From Chitinophagaceae bacterium (lineage in GTDB: Bacteria > Bacteroidota > Bacteroidia > Chitinophagales > Chitinophagaceae), in the NCBI GenBank assembly GCA_003168265.1, contig PMSV01000009.1, positions 18,859 to 82,858 on the forward strand: a stretch of 64,000 bases of DNA, written 5' to 3'. A program made the position numbers and the translations under genes. This document shows, piece after piece, positions 1 to 8,934 of the stretch. Position 1 is the stretch's first letter; every line of letters starts with the position of its first letter. The notes beneath the pieces were generated by a model. The model saw only the letters and a program-made list of their open reading frames with translations, was not told the DNA's origin and made no database searches.

Positions 1-1083
1 CGCCATGTCAGGAAGGTTGGCAACCATCAGGGTACTCTCCGTTTGCCCATAACCGTCGCGTAAGCTAAGTCCCGTTCCTTTTTTCCACATTTCGATGATC
101 TCCGGATTCAGGGGTTCGCCGGCTGCCACACATTCTCTCAGGCTGAAAGAATAGGCCGAAAGGTCTTTCAGGATCAGCATTCGCAGTGCAGTCGGAGGAG
201 AGCAGAATGTACTGACCCCGTATCTTTCCATCATTTCCAATTGCCTGGCCGCATCGAAACGGCCGGTTTGCTGATAAGAAAAAATAGTGGCTCCAATGCT
301 CCAGGGAGCGAAAAAACTGCTCCAGGCAAATTTGGCCCATCCAGGCTGGGAAATATTATAGTGGATATCTTCCTTTCTCAATCCGATCCAGGAAGCCGTG
401 GTAAGATGCCCAATAGGATAACTGGTATGATCATGGGTGACAATTTTCGGCATTCCGGTGGTGCCGGATGTGAAAAACAGGAAAAGCGGGTCTCTAGCAA
501 GCGTATTAGCCGCCTCTGCCTCTCCTTCCTCCAAAAAGATCTCCTCAAAAGCCACCCAGCCATCCCTGTTGCCATTGACGATCACTTTAACACCAACATT
601 TTTCCCGGAAAGCAATTCTGCCTCATCGATCTTAACGGCATTATCGGGATCTGCAATTACCACCTCAGGAAGCAATTTTCCAAAGCGGTAAACAATATCC
701 TGAACGCTGAGTGTGGAAGCGGCGGGGATCAGGCGGTACCCTCCTTTGATTGTCCCCAGAATGGAGATCCAGTTTTCCGGACAAAGTGGTATTTGAGAAA
801 AAATGGCCCCCTGTTCCCTGATTCCCCTTTTTCTTAAAAAATTTACAAATTGATTACAAATAATTGATAATCTTTTAAATGTAAAATTTTCCTCAACTTT
901 TCCATCAGTCCAAATCAGGGCGAGTCCCTCCGGTTTTTCCTGTAAATGGATTCCTTCAAAAATCTCCTTCACCCAGTTAAAATGGGCGGGGATGGTGAAG
1001 GACAGGGAGTTTAATTCGTTATATCTTCCGTCTGCAATGCAATTCCTCACATGACGGAATAGATGTTCTGGTTGCATGAGCAT
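1..1083 (-). CDS. AMP-dependent acyl-CoA synthetase, partial (C-terminus beyond window)
   Basis: The reverse strand is open from an ATG at 1083 (a second in-frame ATG lies at 1077) to the window edge, giving the first 361 codons. The translation carries the adenylate-forming P-loop (FFTSGTTGMPK) and ends in the conserved DGYGQTES motif of the acyl/acetyl-CoA synthetase superfamily. The part between them resembles medium-chain acyl-CoA synthetases. Such enzymes make acyl-CoA from a carboxylate, ATP and CoA. The C-terminal lid domain is outside the window, so substrate and completeness cannot be judged. It is divergent from the secreted protein at 1250, and I see no link to the pigment cluster 3 kb away. 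Confidence 0.85.
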   Translation of the reverse strand, partial: MLMQPEHLFRHVRNCIADGRYNELNSLSFTIPAHFNWVKEIFEGIHLQEKPEGLALIWTDGKVEENFTFKRLSIICNQFVNFLRKRGIREQGAIFSQIPLCPENWISILGTIKGGYRLIPAASTLSVQDIVYRFGKLLPEVVIADPDNAVKIDEAELLSGKNVGVKVIVNGNRDGWVAFEEIFLEEGEAEAANTLARDPLFLFFTSGTTGMPKIVTHDHTSYPIGHLTTASWIGLRKEDIHYNISQPGWAKFAWSSFFAPWSIGATIFSYQQTGRFDAARQLEMMERYGVSTFCSPPTALRMLILKDLSAYSFSLRECVAAGEPLNPEIIEMWKKGTGLSLRDGYGQTESTLMVANLPDMA

Positions 1084-1229
1084 TCGTTATATCATGAATA
1101 AATTAGAGACATTCGCATCAGGTTGCATGTAAAATAGGAAAACATCGTTATAGGAACAGGAGATCGTTCAGTCAGGTTTTCAGCAGGCAAAATACCTGTT
1201 AAAGGCCGGGATCGTATGATATATTGCCT

Positions 1230-1259
1230 CAAAATTATAGATTTACGGATTGAAAACAA
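1230..1259 (-). promoter_or_regulatory. Candidate Bacteroidota sigma-A type promoter
   Basis: Read on the minus strand, TTG at 1259-1257 is followed after 19 nt by TAATTTTG at 1237-1230. This fits the Bacteroidota consensus TTG-N17-23-TAnnTTTG. It points toward the acyl-CoA synthetase and would give a leader of about 140 nt. It overlaps the TTG start of the divergent gene at 1250. The motif match is direct; promoter activity is inferred. Confidence 0.35.
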
Positions 1260-2935
1260 GGTCCTACTCATATAAGAAGACTATTAAGGCATTTCTGTGC
1301 TTTTTGATATTGCCGATAGCATTAAAAGCCCAATTTGGGGGTTATAATCCGGCTGGTAGTCAGAGCTATTTAGGGGCCAATAGCAACCAGGCAGCATACG
1401 ATGATTCAACAATTAACGACGGTTCTATCCGAAGCGCAGCAAACGCGATTGTTTACATCATTGGAAGGAAACCAAATCAGTCCCACTATTTGCTACAGCT
1501 AGCAGGCGGAGCGCTGTTCACACAGGCAGGGAGCCTTATCCTGGAGAATGGAACCGGGGGCCTCTTTATCAACGATCCTTCGACGGGCCTGGAAATACTC
1601 AATAATTTCAATTTTAACGGGCAAAAAGGCCAGGTGTCCATTCCCAGAAATTCCGCTGCCCTGCTTGCCAATAACCTGCATATCGATGCCGGCGCTACCA
1701 TCAGCGGAGCCGATAACCTGGACAACGTGGACGGATACCTGAAAAAAGACGGAGACGGAAATTCCTTTCTCTTTCCGTTGGCCCAGGGATTGCAATATTC
1801 TCCGCTTTCGTCAGGTCCGATAGAAGCCGGAAATTCCATCATAGCAGCCTATTATTTTTCCAGTCCGGCGACAGCGGCAAATTTTGAAGAAGGACCCTTC
1901 CCGATCACTCAGGTGGCGATAGCCGGTATCACGATCAGTTCCCAGGAATACTGGAATGCAACCACCCTCGGCAATCCATCAGCCACCATCACCCTTCAAT
2001 TCAGCGGAAATTACAGCGTGGCCTCCGTAGCCTCCCTCTTTATATTTGGATGGAGTATAGCGGATGGGCAATGGGAACAGATCCCCAACAGTCCGGCGAC
2101 CGGCCTCTCACCCGGCAATAGCATCAGCAGCATGGGCCAGTTGGCCATTTCCAATTATGCCGCCTTCACTCTAGGTTACATAGTGCCCCCTATAGTGACG
2201 GCCATCTCAGGCCCATCGGGATGCGGACACGACAATGGCTATATCGTAGCCAGCGGCAGCAATGGGATTCCACCTTATCAGTTTTCCCTGAATGGTTCAG
2301 CATACCAACTGTCAGATAGTTTCCCGGGCCTTGGCCCGGGGCCAAATACCATTTATATTAAGGATAGTTATGGATTGATCGACAGCAATACCATCATCGT
2401 TCAAAATAAAGCTGCGGGTACTCTCTTTCCTGGAAATGACACCATCGCAGCCATCAATGAGCCCATCCAGTTAATTGCAGTGGACGTCGATAGCACGGGA
2501 TATAACCAGTTCAATTGGTCCCCTCCCACCGGCTTAAACAATCCGGATATCCAGGATCCGATAGCGACCCTGGATCAGGACATAACCTATACCGTTACTG
2601 CCCTTGCTCCCGATAGTTGTGTCGGGATCGCCAGGATCACGATCAAAGTCTATGCTGGCCCCGATATTTATGTGCCCACCGGATTCACACCAAACGGAGA
2701 TGGAATCAATGATGTTCTAAAACCTGTTCCGGTAGGCCTCAGTTCCTTCGGCTATTTCAGGGTCTATGACCGTTGGGGGCGTCTTGTTTATTACACCAGG
2801 GTCGCTGGTCAGGGCTGGGATGGCACGACTGGCGGCGAAAAACAGCCTGTAGCCACTTATGTCTGGGTTGCAGAAGGAACCGGAATAAACGGAAAAAATA
2901 TATTAAGGAAAGGGACGGTGGTCCTGATCCGTTGA
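1250..2935 (+). CDS. Secreted protein with SprB-like repeat and CHU_C (T9SS type B) C-terminal domain
   Basis: A 561-residue exported protein. The start is a TTG at 1250, chosen because the product then begins with a basic stretch and hydrophobic core (FLCFLILPIALKAQ) typical of a signal peptide. The middle is low in recognisable domains except for an SprB-like repeat around residues 320-380 (GYIVASGSNGIPPYQFSLNG). The last ~90 residues hold the motif TPNGDGINDVLKP and DRWGRLVYY, the gliding-motility-associated C-terminal domain that directs type IX secretion (type B). It is probably a cell-surface adhesin or matrix protein, but its ligand is unknown. It lies 17 nt upstream of another secreted protein and may be co-transcribed with it. 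Confidence 0.85.
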   Translation: MKTRSYSYKKTIKAFLCFLILPIALKAQFGGYNPAGSQSYLGANSNQAAYDDSTINDGSIRSAANAIVYIIGRKPNQSHYLLQLAGGALFTQAGSLILENGTGGLFINDPSTGLEILNNFNFNGQKGQVSIPRNSAALLANNLHIDAGATISGADNLDNVDGYLKKDGDGNSFLFPLAQGLQYSPLSSGPIEAGNSIIAAYYFSSPATAANFEEGPFPITQVAIAGITISSQEYWNATTLGNPSATITLQFSGNYSVASVASLFIFGWSIADGQWEQIPNSPATGLSPGNSISSMGQLAISNYAAFTLGYIVPPIVTAISGPSGCGHDNGYIVASGSNGIPPYQFSLNGSAYQLSDSFPGLGPGPNTIYIKDSYGLIDSNTIIVQNKAAGTLFPGNDTIAAINEPIQLIAVDVDSTGYNQFNWSPPTGLNNPDIQDPIATLDQDITYTVTALAPDSCVGIARITIKVYAGPDIYVPTGFTPNGDGINDVLKPVPVGLSSFGYFRVYDRWGRLVYYTRVAGQGWDGTTGGEKQPVATYVWVAEGTGINGKNILRKGTVVLIR

Positions 2936-2952
2936 CTATTAAATAAAGCAAC

Positions 2953-4302
2953 ATGCAAAACCGAAAAAAAGCCCTCTTTCTTGCCTTCCTCGCTAATATG
3001 ACATTGCTTTGCGTGGCCCAGGTTAAATACGGGAATAATCCCACAGTCATCAATCCCAATTCCTTACTCGAATTGGAATCGACAAACCAGGGATTGCTCC
3101 TGCCCAGATTGGCACTAACCCAAACCACCTCCCCATCTCCGTTGAGCGTTAATGTCCAGGGCATGACTGTTTTCAATACGGCCACTGTCAATGATGTGAT
3201 CCCGGGTCTTTATTATAACGACGGCACAAAATGGGTCAATGTAAGCGCCAATCTGCCGACCAATCAATTTTGGAACCTGACCGGAAATACCGGAACCATG
3301 GCCGGAACAAATTATCTGGGAACAAACGATAACACGGACCTGGTATTTAAAGTCAACGGCAGTGTTTCCGGCTGGATCAATAACGCGCTATTCAACACCT
3401 CCTTAGGATATAATTCCCTGAGCTTCACTACGACGGGAAATAACAACTGTTCCATTGGAACCTTTTCTCTCAATGGAAATACCACCGGGGATCAGAATAC
3501 GGCCATTGGCGCCGAGGCCATGCAATTTAACATGCAGGGCTACCTGAATACGGCCACCGGCGCCTCGGCTCTCCAATACAATATTTTCGGGGGGCTGAAT
3601 ACCGCATGCGGGGTCCAGAGCATGCTCAGCAATTTCAGCGGCAACAGCAATACAGCAATGGGCTATATATCCCTAAATGCAAATGCGGATGGGAACAACA
3701 ATACCGCAGTCGGGGCAAATGCTCTAGGTGCCAATAAACATGGCGGCAATAATACGGGTCTCGGTTACCAGGCGCTCCAGACAAATACGACAGGCTCAGG
3801 TAATGTGGCTGTAGGCTATAATGCGGCTTCCACCCTTACTTCAGGAGACAATAATATCGTGATAGGCAACAATTCCCAACCTTCAACAGCTACGGCGGCA
3901 AATGAAGTGACATTAGGAAATGCGACCAATAATGTTTACAGGATGTATGCCGCATCCTGGACGGTGGCCTCTGACAGGAATCTGAAACATGATATAAAAG
4001 AGCTTCCTGTCGGACTGGATTTTGTAATGGCCCTCAGGCCGGTCGAGTTTGTTTACAACAATGCTAACAACGAAACCAAATCCATGGGCTTTATTGCCCA
4101 GGATGTCCAGGAGGATATGAAGGGGAGCAATATGGACCAGGCCTACGGCCTGGTGAATAAGCTGGACGAAAAGAACCTTGGCCTCAATACGGGCGAACTG
4201 ATCCCTATCCTGACAAAAGCGATTCAGGAACAACAAAAGATAATCGAAGAACAGAACAAAAGGATTGAGCGCCTCGAACAATTGATCCTGAAGAAAAATT
4301 AA
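2953..4302 (+). CDS. Secreted YadA-head-like protein with S74 intramolecular chaperone domain
   Basis: A 449-residue protein with a signal peptide (residues 1-23, ending CVAQ). Residues ~150-300 are a run of short repeats of the kind NTAxGxxAL / NNTAVGANAL, resembling the left-handed beta-roll head repeats of trimeric adhesins. From about residue 337 comes a Peptidase_S74 (endosialidase tailspike chaperone) domain. The SDRNLK motif places Ser340 and Lys345 five residues apart, the spacing of the known self-cleaving Ser/Lys dyad. The last ~35 residues are a charged coiled coil. The likely form is a trimeric surface fibre whose C-terminal chaperone cuts itself off after folding. No T9SS sorting tail is visible. 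Confidence 0.85.
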   Translation: MQNRKKALFLAFLANMTLLCVAQVKYGNNPTVINPNSLLELESTNQGLLLPRLALTQTTSPSPLSVNVQGMTVFNTATVNDVIPGLYYNDGTKWVNVSANLPTNQFWNLTGNTGTMAGTNYLGTNDNTDLVFKVNGSVSGWINNALFNTSLGYNSLSFTTTGNNNCSIGTFSLNGNTTGDQNTAIGAEAMQFNMQGYLNTATGASALQYNIFGGLNTACGVQSMLSNFSGNSNTAMGYISLNANADGNNNTAVGANALGANKHGGNNTGLGYQALQTNTTGSGNVAVGYNAASTLTSGDNNIVIGNNSQPSTATAANEVTLGNATNNVYRMYAASWTVASDRNLKHDIKELPVGLDFVMALRPVEFVYNNANNETKSMGFIAQDVQEDMKGSNMDQAYGLVNKLDEKNLGLNTGELIPILTKAIQEQQKIIEEQNKRIERLEQLILKKN

Positions 4303-4309
4303 GTCCCCT

Positions 4310-4340
4310 GCCCAAAGCCTGAAAGGATGGGCTTTTCTTC
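4310..4340 (+). terminator. Probable rho-independent terminator
   Basis: GCCCA at 4310-4314 pairs with TGGGC at 4328-4332, with an inner CCT/AGG pairing, and TTTTCTT follows. It sits 8 nt after the stop of the S74 protein and 20 nt before the ABC permease. It therefore probably separates the surface-protein pair from the pigment cluster. Confidence 0.5.
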
Positions 4341-4359
4341 CTATCTTCCCGCTTTTTGA

Positions 4360-5646
4360 ATGAACATGGGAAAGCTTCTTGCGGCCATCAGGAAAGACAT
4401 GCTGATCTTAATCAGGGACAAGGTTGGCCTCACGATGATGTTTGCCATGCCTGTCTTACTTGCCATCATCATTACGGCCGTTCAAAACAGCACATTCGAA
4501 CTGGTCAATCATAACCGCATAAAATTGCTTATCTGCAATAAGGATACGGGGACCGTTTCCGGGGAATTTTTCAAAGCGATCGAAAAGACGGGCATGTTCC
4601 AGGTCTCCGAATTATCAGCAGATATCAAAGACTCTGGCGTGGCTTCCGTCATGCACAAAGAAGATGCCCTGGTCTCAGTCATAATTCCGCGGGGTTTTTC
4701 AGAGCATGTCAATGCCACCGCCAACAATATTGCCGTTGCTGCGCTGAAGGATATTGCGACCCTGCCAAACAAACCTGCGCTCTTACCGGATACAACCGCG
4801 CCAATCTTGCTCTATTATCATCCGGCGCTTGAAGGTTCATTCCGGGAATCGATGGATGGGACCCTTAAAGGGGCTCTGCAATTGGTTCAATCCAAACAGA
4901 TCGTTCATGTTCTCTATAGTGCACTGAATGAAAAAAATATTCCTGATTCACTTGAAGACCAGATCCTCAATAACCAGATCCCGATCAAACAGGTGCCGGT
5001 ATCCCGGCAGGGTCATGCCAGGATTCCAAATGCTACCCAGCACAATATTCCTTCCTGGACCATATTTGCCATGTTCTTTATCGTCATTTCAGTTGGGGGC
5101 AATATAGTCCGTGAAAAGACCAGCGGAAGTTTTATCCGGATGAGGACCATGCCTACTTCCTATTGGCTTGCCCTGGTTTCGAAACAGATAACTTATTTAT
5201 TCATTACGCTCGTCCAGACCGCTGTGATTTTTTTGTTGGGAGTTCTGCTTTTTCCGCATATAGGTCTCCCTCCGCTCAATTTGCCCTCCGACCTTAGCGG
5301 ATTAGTGATTGTTTCGGTAATTTGCGGCTGGTGCGCCGTGAGTTATTCCATATGTGTGGGCGTATTTGCCCAAACTCAGGAGCAGGCTAACGGTTTCGGC
5401 GCGATATCCATTTTAATTCTTGCGGCCCTTGGCGGATTATTGGTCCCCAGTTTTGCTATGCCGGACGCATTTCAGGGTATATTGAAGATTTCTCCCCTGC
5501 ATTGGGCATTGGAATCCTACTATGTGCTCTTCCTGGAAGAGGGAAAATTAAAAGATGTCCTGATGAATATTTTGCCGTTATTTGGGATGGCGATATTACT
5601 TCAATTGCTCACGTTTTTGGGGTTAAAAAGAAAAAATCTGATCTGA
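4360..5646 (+). CDS. ABC-2 type transporter permease
   Basis: A 428-residue membrane protein with the ABC-2/DrrB-YhgE layout: one N-terminal membrane helix (residues ~22-42), a large exported loop of about 180 residues, then five or six hydrophobic segments from ~residue 230 to the end. The motif NIVREKTSGSFIRMRTMP, following the first of these, is typical of these permeases (cytoplasmic loop bearing ExR-like residues). It would move a substrate, perhaps the lipid-linked pigment, across the inner membrane. No ATP-binding subunit is encoded nearby, so the partner must be elsewhere. ATG at 4360 is used; a second ATG at 4366 is possible. The acyl carrier protein follows 11 nt later, which supports membership in the cluster operon. 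Confidence 0.85.
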   Translation: MNMGKLLAAIRKDMLILIRDKVGLTMMFAMPVLLAIIITAVQNSTFELVNHNRIKLLICNKDTGTVSGEFFKAIEKTGMFQVSELSADIKDSGVASVMHKEDALVSVIIPRGFSEHVNATANNIAVAALKDIATLPNKPALLPDTTAPILLYYHPALEGSFRESMDGTLKGALQLVQSKQIVHVLYSALNEKNIPDSLEDQILNNQIPIKQVPVSRQGHARIPNATQHNIPSWTIFAMFFIVISVGGNIVREKTSGSFIRMRTMPTSYWLALVSKQITYLFITLVQTAVIFLLGVLLFPHIGLPPLNLPSDLSGLVIVSVICGWCAVSYSICVGVFAQTQEQANGFGAISILILAALGGLLVPSFAMPDAFQGILKISPLHWALESYYVLFLEEGKLKDVLMNILPLFGMAILLQLLTFLGLKRKNLI

Positions 5647-5657
5647 ATACTAACACC

Positions 5658-5921
5658 ATGGAAAGAGAAGAACTAAAATCACAGTTGAAAAAGCAGATTG
5701 TTGAATTCCTCAACCTGATGCAGGTGAAACCTGAGGATATAAAGGACGATGAGCCTCTTTTCGGAGAAGGGCTTGGACTGGATTCCATTGATTCCATTGA
5801 ATTGATAGTGCTGCTGAACAGAGAATATGGTATTGATATCAAGGATCCTAAAGAGGGCAGAAAGGTTTTGGTAGATGTCAATACCATGGTCGACTATATT
5901 GAAGCCCACAGAACGAAATAA
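5658..5921 (+). CDS. Acyl carrier protein (ACP 1 of pigment cluster)
   Basis: An 87-residue acyl carrier protein carrying the growing acyl chain on phosphopantetheine. The attachment serine is Ser43 in GLDSIDSIEL. The frame is open upstream into the permease gene, but the ATG at 5658 gives the normal ACP length and lies after the permease stop. It closely resembles ACP 3 at 31320-31583: both share the KKQIV start, PEDI, GLGLDSID and the C-terminal DYIxAHR. It is followed after 11 nt by a ketosynthase, an ACP-KS pair repeated at the other end of the cluster. Confidence 0.93.
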   Translation: MEREELKSQLKKQIVEFLNLMQVKPEDIKDDEPLFGEGLGLDSIDSIELIVLLNREYGIDIKDPKEGRKVLVDVNTMVDYIEAHRTK

Positions 5922-5932
5922 ATTTCATTGTT

Positions 5933-7123
5933 TTGAGCCGCATTTTCGTAACGGGGATGGGCATCGTCAGCGCCCTTGGGGAAGGAAAGGAATTGAACCG
6001 CATCGCCCTGATGCAGGGAAATACCGGCATCGGTAAAACCTCCTATCTCCAAACAAGATATGCCGACCTTCCCCTGGGAGAAGTGAAGTTAAGCACGGAG
6101 GAAATCCTGTGCAGGCTGAATAGAAAAGAGCCTGGAATGACAAGAACGGCGCTGCTGGCATTTCTCGCTTTAAATGAATCCATCAGGGATAGCAGCCTTT
6201 CTGAACAGGGACTTGGCAGCGAGCAAACGGCCCTAATTGGAGCCAATACAGTGGGAGGAATCTGTCTTACCGATGAACTTTACCGTGATTCGAACAGTTC
6301 GGAAAAAGGTTCCCCCTATCTTTTTTCTTATGATTGCGGTTCGGTCAGTCTCTTCCTTCAGTCTTATTTCAAAATCGGAGGCATCGTCAGCAGCATCAAT
6401 ACGGCCTGTTCCTCGTCGGCCAATGCCATCATGTATGGAGCAAGACTGATCAGCAGCGGCCTTGCCGGAAGAGCGATCGTCGGCGGCTGTGACAGCCTGG
6501 CCAAATTCACCATCAATGGATTCAACGCACTCCATATCCTTTCAGATGAACCCTGTCGTCCCTTCGACCAGCAACGAAAAGGACTGAATCTTGGAGAAGG
6601 CGCTGCTTTTTTGGTTCTTGAAAAGGAGGAGCTTTGCCGGGGAAAAAAGATCTATGCACGGGTCAGCGGTTACGGGAACAGCAATGATGCATTCCATGCA
6701 TCTTCCCTTTCGGAAAATGGAGAGGGGCCCTTCCTGGCCATGAAACAAGCACTGTTCAAAGCAGGTCTTGAACCGGGAGAAATCAATTTTATCAATGCCC
6801 ACGGGACGGGAACGGAAAATAACGATGAGGTAGAGAGCAGGGCCATGATCCGCTTATTCGGAACAGTTCCGCCTTTTGCATCCACCAAAGCGTCAACAGG
6901 CCATACGCTGGGTGCGGCCGGGGCCATTGAAGCCGTCTTTTCAATTCAAAATATCTACCACGGGGAATTCTATCCGGGCCTCCGTTTCGGAGAACCCATA
7001 TCCGGTATCGGATTGATACCTTTAACGGAATACCTGAAGTTGGAGACAAATCCTAATCATATAATGTCCAATTCCTTTGGATTCGGAGGAAATTGCACAT
7101 CACTTATTTTTTCTAAGGTATAG
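5933..7123 (+). CDS. Beta-ketoacyl-ACP synthase (KAS I/II type, KS 1)
   Basis: A 396-residue condensing enzyme that extends acyl-ACP with malonyl-ACP. The catalytic set is complete: Cys159 in NTACSSSAN, His290 in AHGTGTENND, Lys319 and His324 in STKASTGHT, and the C-terminal SNSFGFGGN loop. The start is a TTG at 5933, just 11 nt after the ACP stop, and gives the family's usual beginning (RIFVTGMGIVSALG). Its nearest relative in the window is KS 4 at 31587-32798, with the same TACSSSAN and NGFNxL signatures. The chain-length-factor-like gene begins 1 nt after its stop, so the two probably form a heterodimer. Confidence 0.93.
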   Translation: MSRIFVTGMGIVSALGEGKELNRIALMQGNTGIGKTSYLQTRYADLPLGEVKLSTEEILCRLNRKEPGMTRTALLAFLALNESIRDSSLSEQGLGSEQTALIGANTVGGICLTDELYRDSNSSEKGSPYLFSYDCGSVSLFLQSYFKIGGIVSSINTACSSSANAIMYGARLISSGLAGRAIVGGCDSLAKFTINGFNALHILSDEPCRPFDQQRKGLNLGEGAAFLVLEKEELCRGKKIYARVSGYGNSNDAFHASSLSENGEGPFLAMKQALFKAGLEPGEINFINAHGTGTENNDEVESRAMIRLFGTVPPFASTKASTGHTLGAAGAIEAVFSIQNIYHGEFYPGLRFGEPISGIGLIPLTEYLKLETNPNHIMSNSFGFGGNCTSLIFSKV

Positions 7124-7124
7124 C

Positions 7125-8189
7125 ATGTTCTACATACACGATAACGCCTGCATCTCTCCACAGCGGACCTTTCCTGAAGCAGAATCGGACCTGGAACAGA
7201 TCAGTGAAGCCAGTGAAGGAAAACTTTTCGCCAGAGAACCTGCCTATGATAAAATTCCGCTCGGGGTCCTTAGGAGAATGGGAAAGGCTGCCAGGATGGG
7301 CGTAGGCGCAGCAATGGAGCTGGTTACCCAAAAACCCGATGGAATCGTTATTGGAACATCCGAAGGAGGACTGGAGGATTGTATCAAATTCCTAAACCAG
7401 ATCATCGAATACAAGGAAGGCGTGCTTACTCCTACCAATTTTGTGCAGAGCACCACCAATGCAATTGCGGCACAAATAGGTTTGCTCAGCGCAAACAAGG
7501 GCTATAATTGCACACATGCCCACAGGGGCCTGTCTTTTGAAAATGCGATGTTGGATGCCTATATGCTTCTTGAGGAAGGCAAAAAGAAAAAATACTTATT
7601 GGGAGCCGTGGATGAAATCTCCGCATACAATTACAATATTGAGCGACTCGGAGGTTCTTATAAAAGCGATCCTGTCAAGGGGCCGGAATTATATGAAATG
7701 CATACCGCCGGTACGATCGCCGGAGAAGGAGCCGCCATGTTCCTGGTGAACAAATCCGCGGATTCCGCAATTGCCCATGTGCAGGACATTAAAACCCTGC
7801 ATACAAGGGATGTCGCAAGAGTCGCTACCGAATTGCGTGCATTTTTAACGAAGAATGAAAAACAAATGGCCCGGACCAGTCTGCTGATCAGCGGTGAGAA
7901 CGGAGATGAAAGGGTTCAGAAATATTATTCCGCCTGTGAGGAAGTTCTGGGACCGAATATACCGGTCGCCCGGTATAAACATATCAGTGGGGAATATGGG
8001 ACAGCAAATTCTTTTGCCCTCTGGCTGGCCACCCGCATATTGCAGGGCCATCCACTGCCCGCTCATTTTTACAAACATGCCGCACCGGTTTCTCCGGTTT
8101 CATCCATATTGATTTATAACAATTACAAGGGACTGCAGCACAGTTTCATCCTGGTTACAGATCCTCAGGAAACGCCTTATCTCGCCTGA
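7125..8189 (+). CDS. Ketosynthase-like chain length factor homologue (no active-site Cys)
   Basis: A 354-residue protein of the ketoacyl-synthase-like family (Ketoacyl-synt_2 type). ATG at 7125 is chosen because it lies directly after the KS 1 stop; an upstream in-frame ATG at 7077 would overlap KS 1. It keeps the thiolase-fold landmarks (GIVIGTSEGGLEDC, TPTNFVQSTTNAIAAQIG, GEGAAMFLV). Where active KSs have the nucleophile, however, it reads NCTHAHRGLSFENAM. Aligning back from FENAMLDA puts a glycine at the Cys position. In aryl-polyene and type II PKS systems such proteins pair with a catalytic KS and help set chain length. It overlaps the convergent DUF218 gene by 13 nt. Confidence 0.8.
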   Translation: MFYIHDNACISPQRTFPEAESDLEQISEASEGKLFAREPAYDKIPLGVLRRMGKAARMGVGAAMELVTQKPDGIVIGTSEGGLEDCIKFLNQIIEYKEGVLTPTNFVQSTTNAIAAQIGLLSANKGYNCTHAHRGLSFENAMLDAYMLLEEGKKKKYLLGAVDEISAYNYNIERLGGSYKSDPVKGPELYEMHTAGTIAGEGAAMFLVNKSADSAIAHVQDIKTLHTRDVARVATELRAFLTKNEKQMARTSLLISGENGDERVQKYYSACEEVLGPNIPVARYKHISGEYGTANSFALWLATRILQGHPLPAHFYKHAAPVSPVSSILIYNNYKGLQHSFILVTDPQETPYLA

Positions 8190-8872
8190 ATTTCCGCATC
8201 TGAATAGGCATTCCGATCAATATTCTTTCCGAATGTCCCTTTGATTCTCTTCATAAAGCTCTCTCTCTTAACGATGGACCGGAAACCGGGAACAAAAGCC
8301 TCACCGAAATCGATGGAGGGATTCTCCATGGCAGGCTGCATGGCTTTAAGGGTATGAACGACAAAGGGGATGAGCCATATGTCCTGGCTTACCTTATTGA
8401 AGGTGAAGGAACGGAGCATCTTAGTCTGGAATGGGTCGGAAGCAATAGCTATTTTACTAAAACCAAAAGATCTTGCCTTCTGATAGGAATAAAAAACATT
8501 CTCTGTACTGTGCTCGGCCCTTATTTCAGTAAAAATATGCTCTTTCGGGATACCGATCGCCTCAGCATACATGGCCATGACCAGGGCCTCGGTATAAGGA
8601 GTATAAACAGCGGAGCCGGAAAACATGATATTCCTGGCAATTCCCTGGTCAAAGAGGAATTTAGCCCAGTAAATACGGCCTTTGATAACCCTGCTCCAGG
8701 AACTGTCCCGGAAAGGGGCGCCCGGTACGATAACCAGGTCAAAGGATTCACCTGCGGCTTTTGCATATAAATCCTTACAGGCTCTTTCTGAAAAAGAACA
8801 GGCACTGATCATACCAAGGCATAAGAAAATTGCGCCGAATATGATGATGAACTTGATCACAAGAATGTCCAT
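8177..8872 (-). CDS. DUF218 (YdcF/SanA-like) membrane-anchored protein
   Basis: A 231-residue protein with an N-terminal membrane helix or lipoprotein-like signal (GMISACSF) and a DUF218 domain: DLVIVPGAPF near residue 45, then IMFSGS, EHSTENV and ASDPFQTKM. Family members act at the cell envelope; SanA and ElyC homologues affect envelope integrity and lipid-carrier metabolism, but the chemistry is not established. It is encoded against the main cluster direction, together with the CrtI-like gene upstream of it (62 nt apart). A role in the pigment pathway is possible only by position. Confidence 0.75.
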   Translation of the reverse strand: MDILVIKFIIIFGAIFLCLGMISACSFSERACKDLYAKAAGESFDLVIVPGAPFRDSSWSRVIKGRIYWAKFLFDQGIARNIMFSGSAVYTPYTEALVMAMYAEAIGIPKEHIFTEIRAEHSTENVFYSYQKARSFGFSKIAIASDPFQTKMLRSFTFNKVSQDIWLIPFVVHTLKAMQPAMENPSIDFGEAFVPGFRSIVKRESFMKRIKGTFGKNIDRNAYSDAEIQAR

Positions 8873-8934
8873 ATGGGAATTAAATCACCGAATAAACTGC
8901 AATAATACAAACTGCAGGCCATTTCTGTTCAGTT

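Noticed and set aside
241..837. A 198-codon + strand open frame across the first gene
   Set aside because: It is antisense to the acyl-CoA synthetase, whose motifs (FFTSGTTGMPK, DGYGQTES) are unmistakable on the minus strand. The + frame has no recognisable domain.
5502..5657. Upstream extension of ACP 1 to an ATG at 5502
   Set aside because: It would overlap the permease's C-terminal helices by about 145 nt and add residues not found in ACPs. ATG at 5658 gives the normal length.
7077..7124. Upstream start for the chain-length-factor-like gene
   Set aside because: It overlaps the conserved C-terminal end of KS 1. ATG at 7125, right after the KS 1 stop, is the better start.
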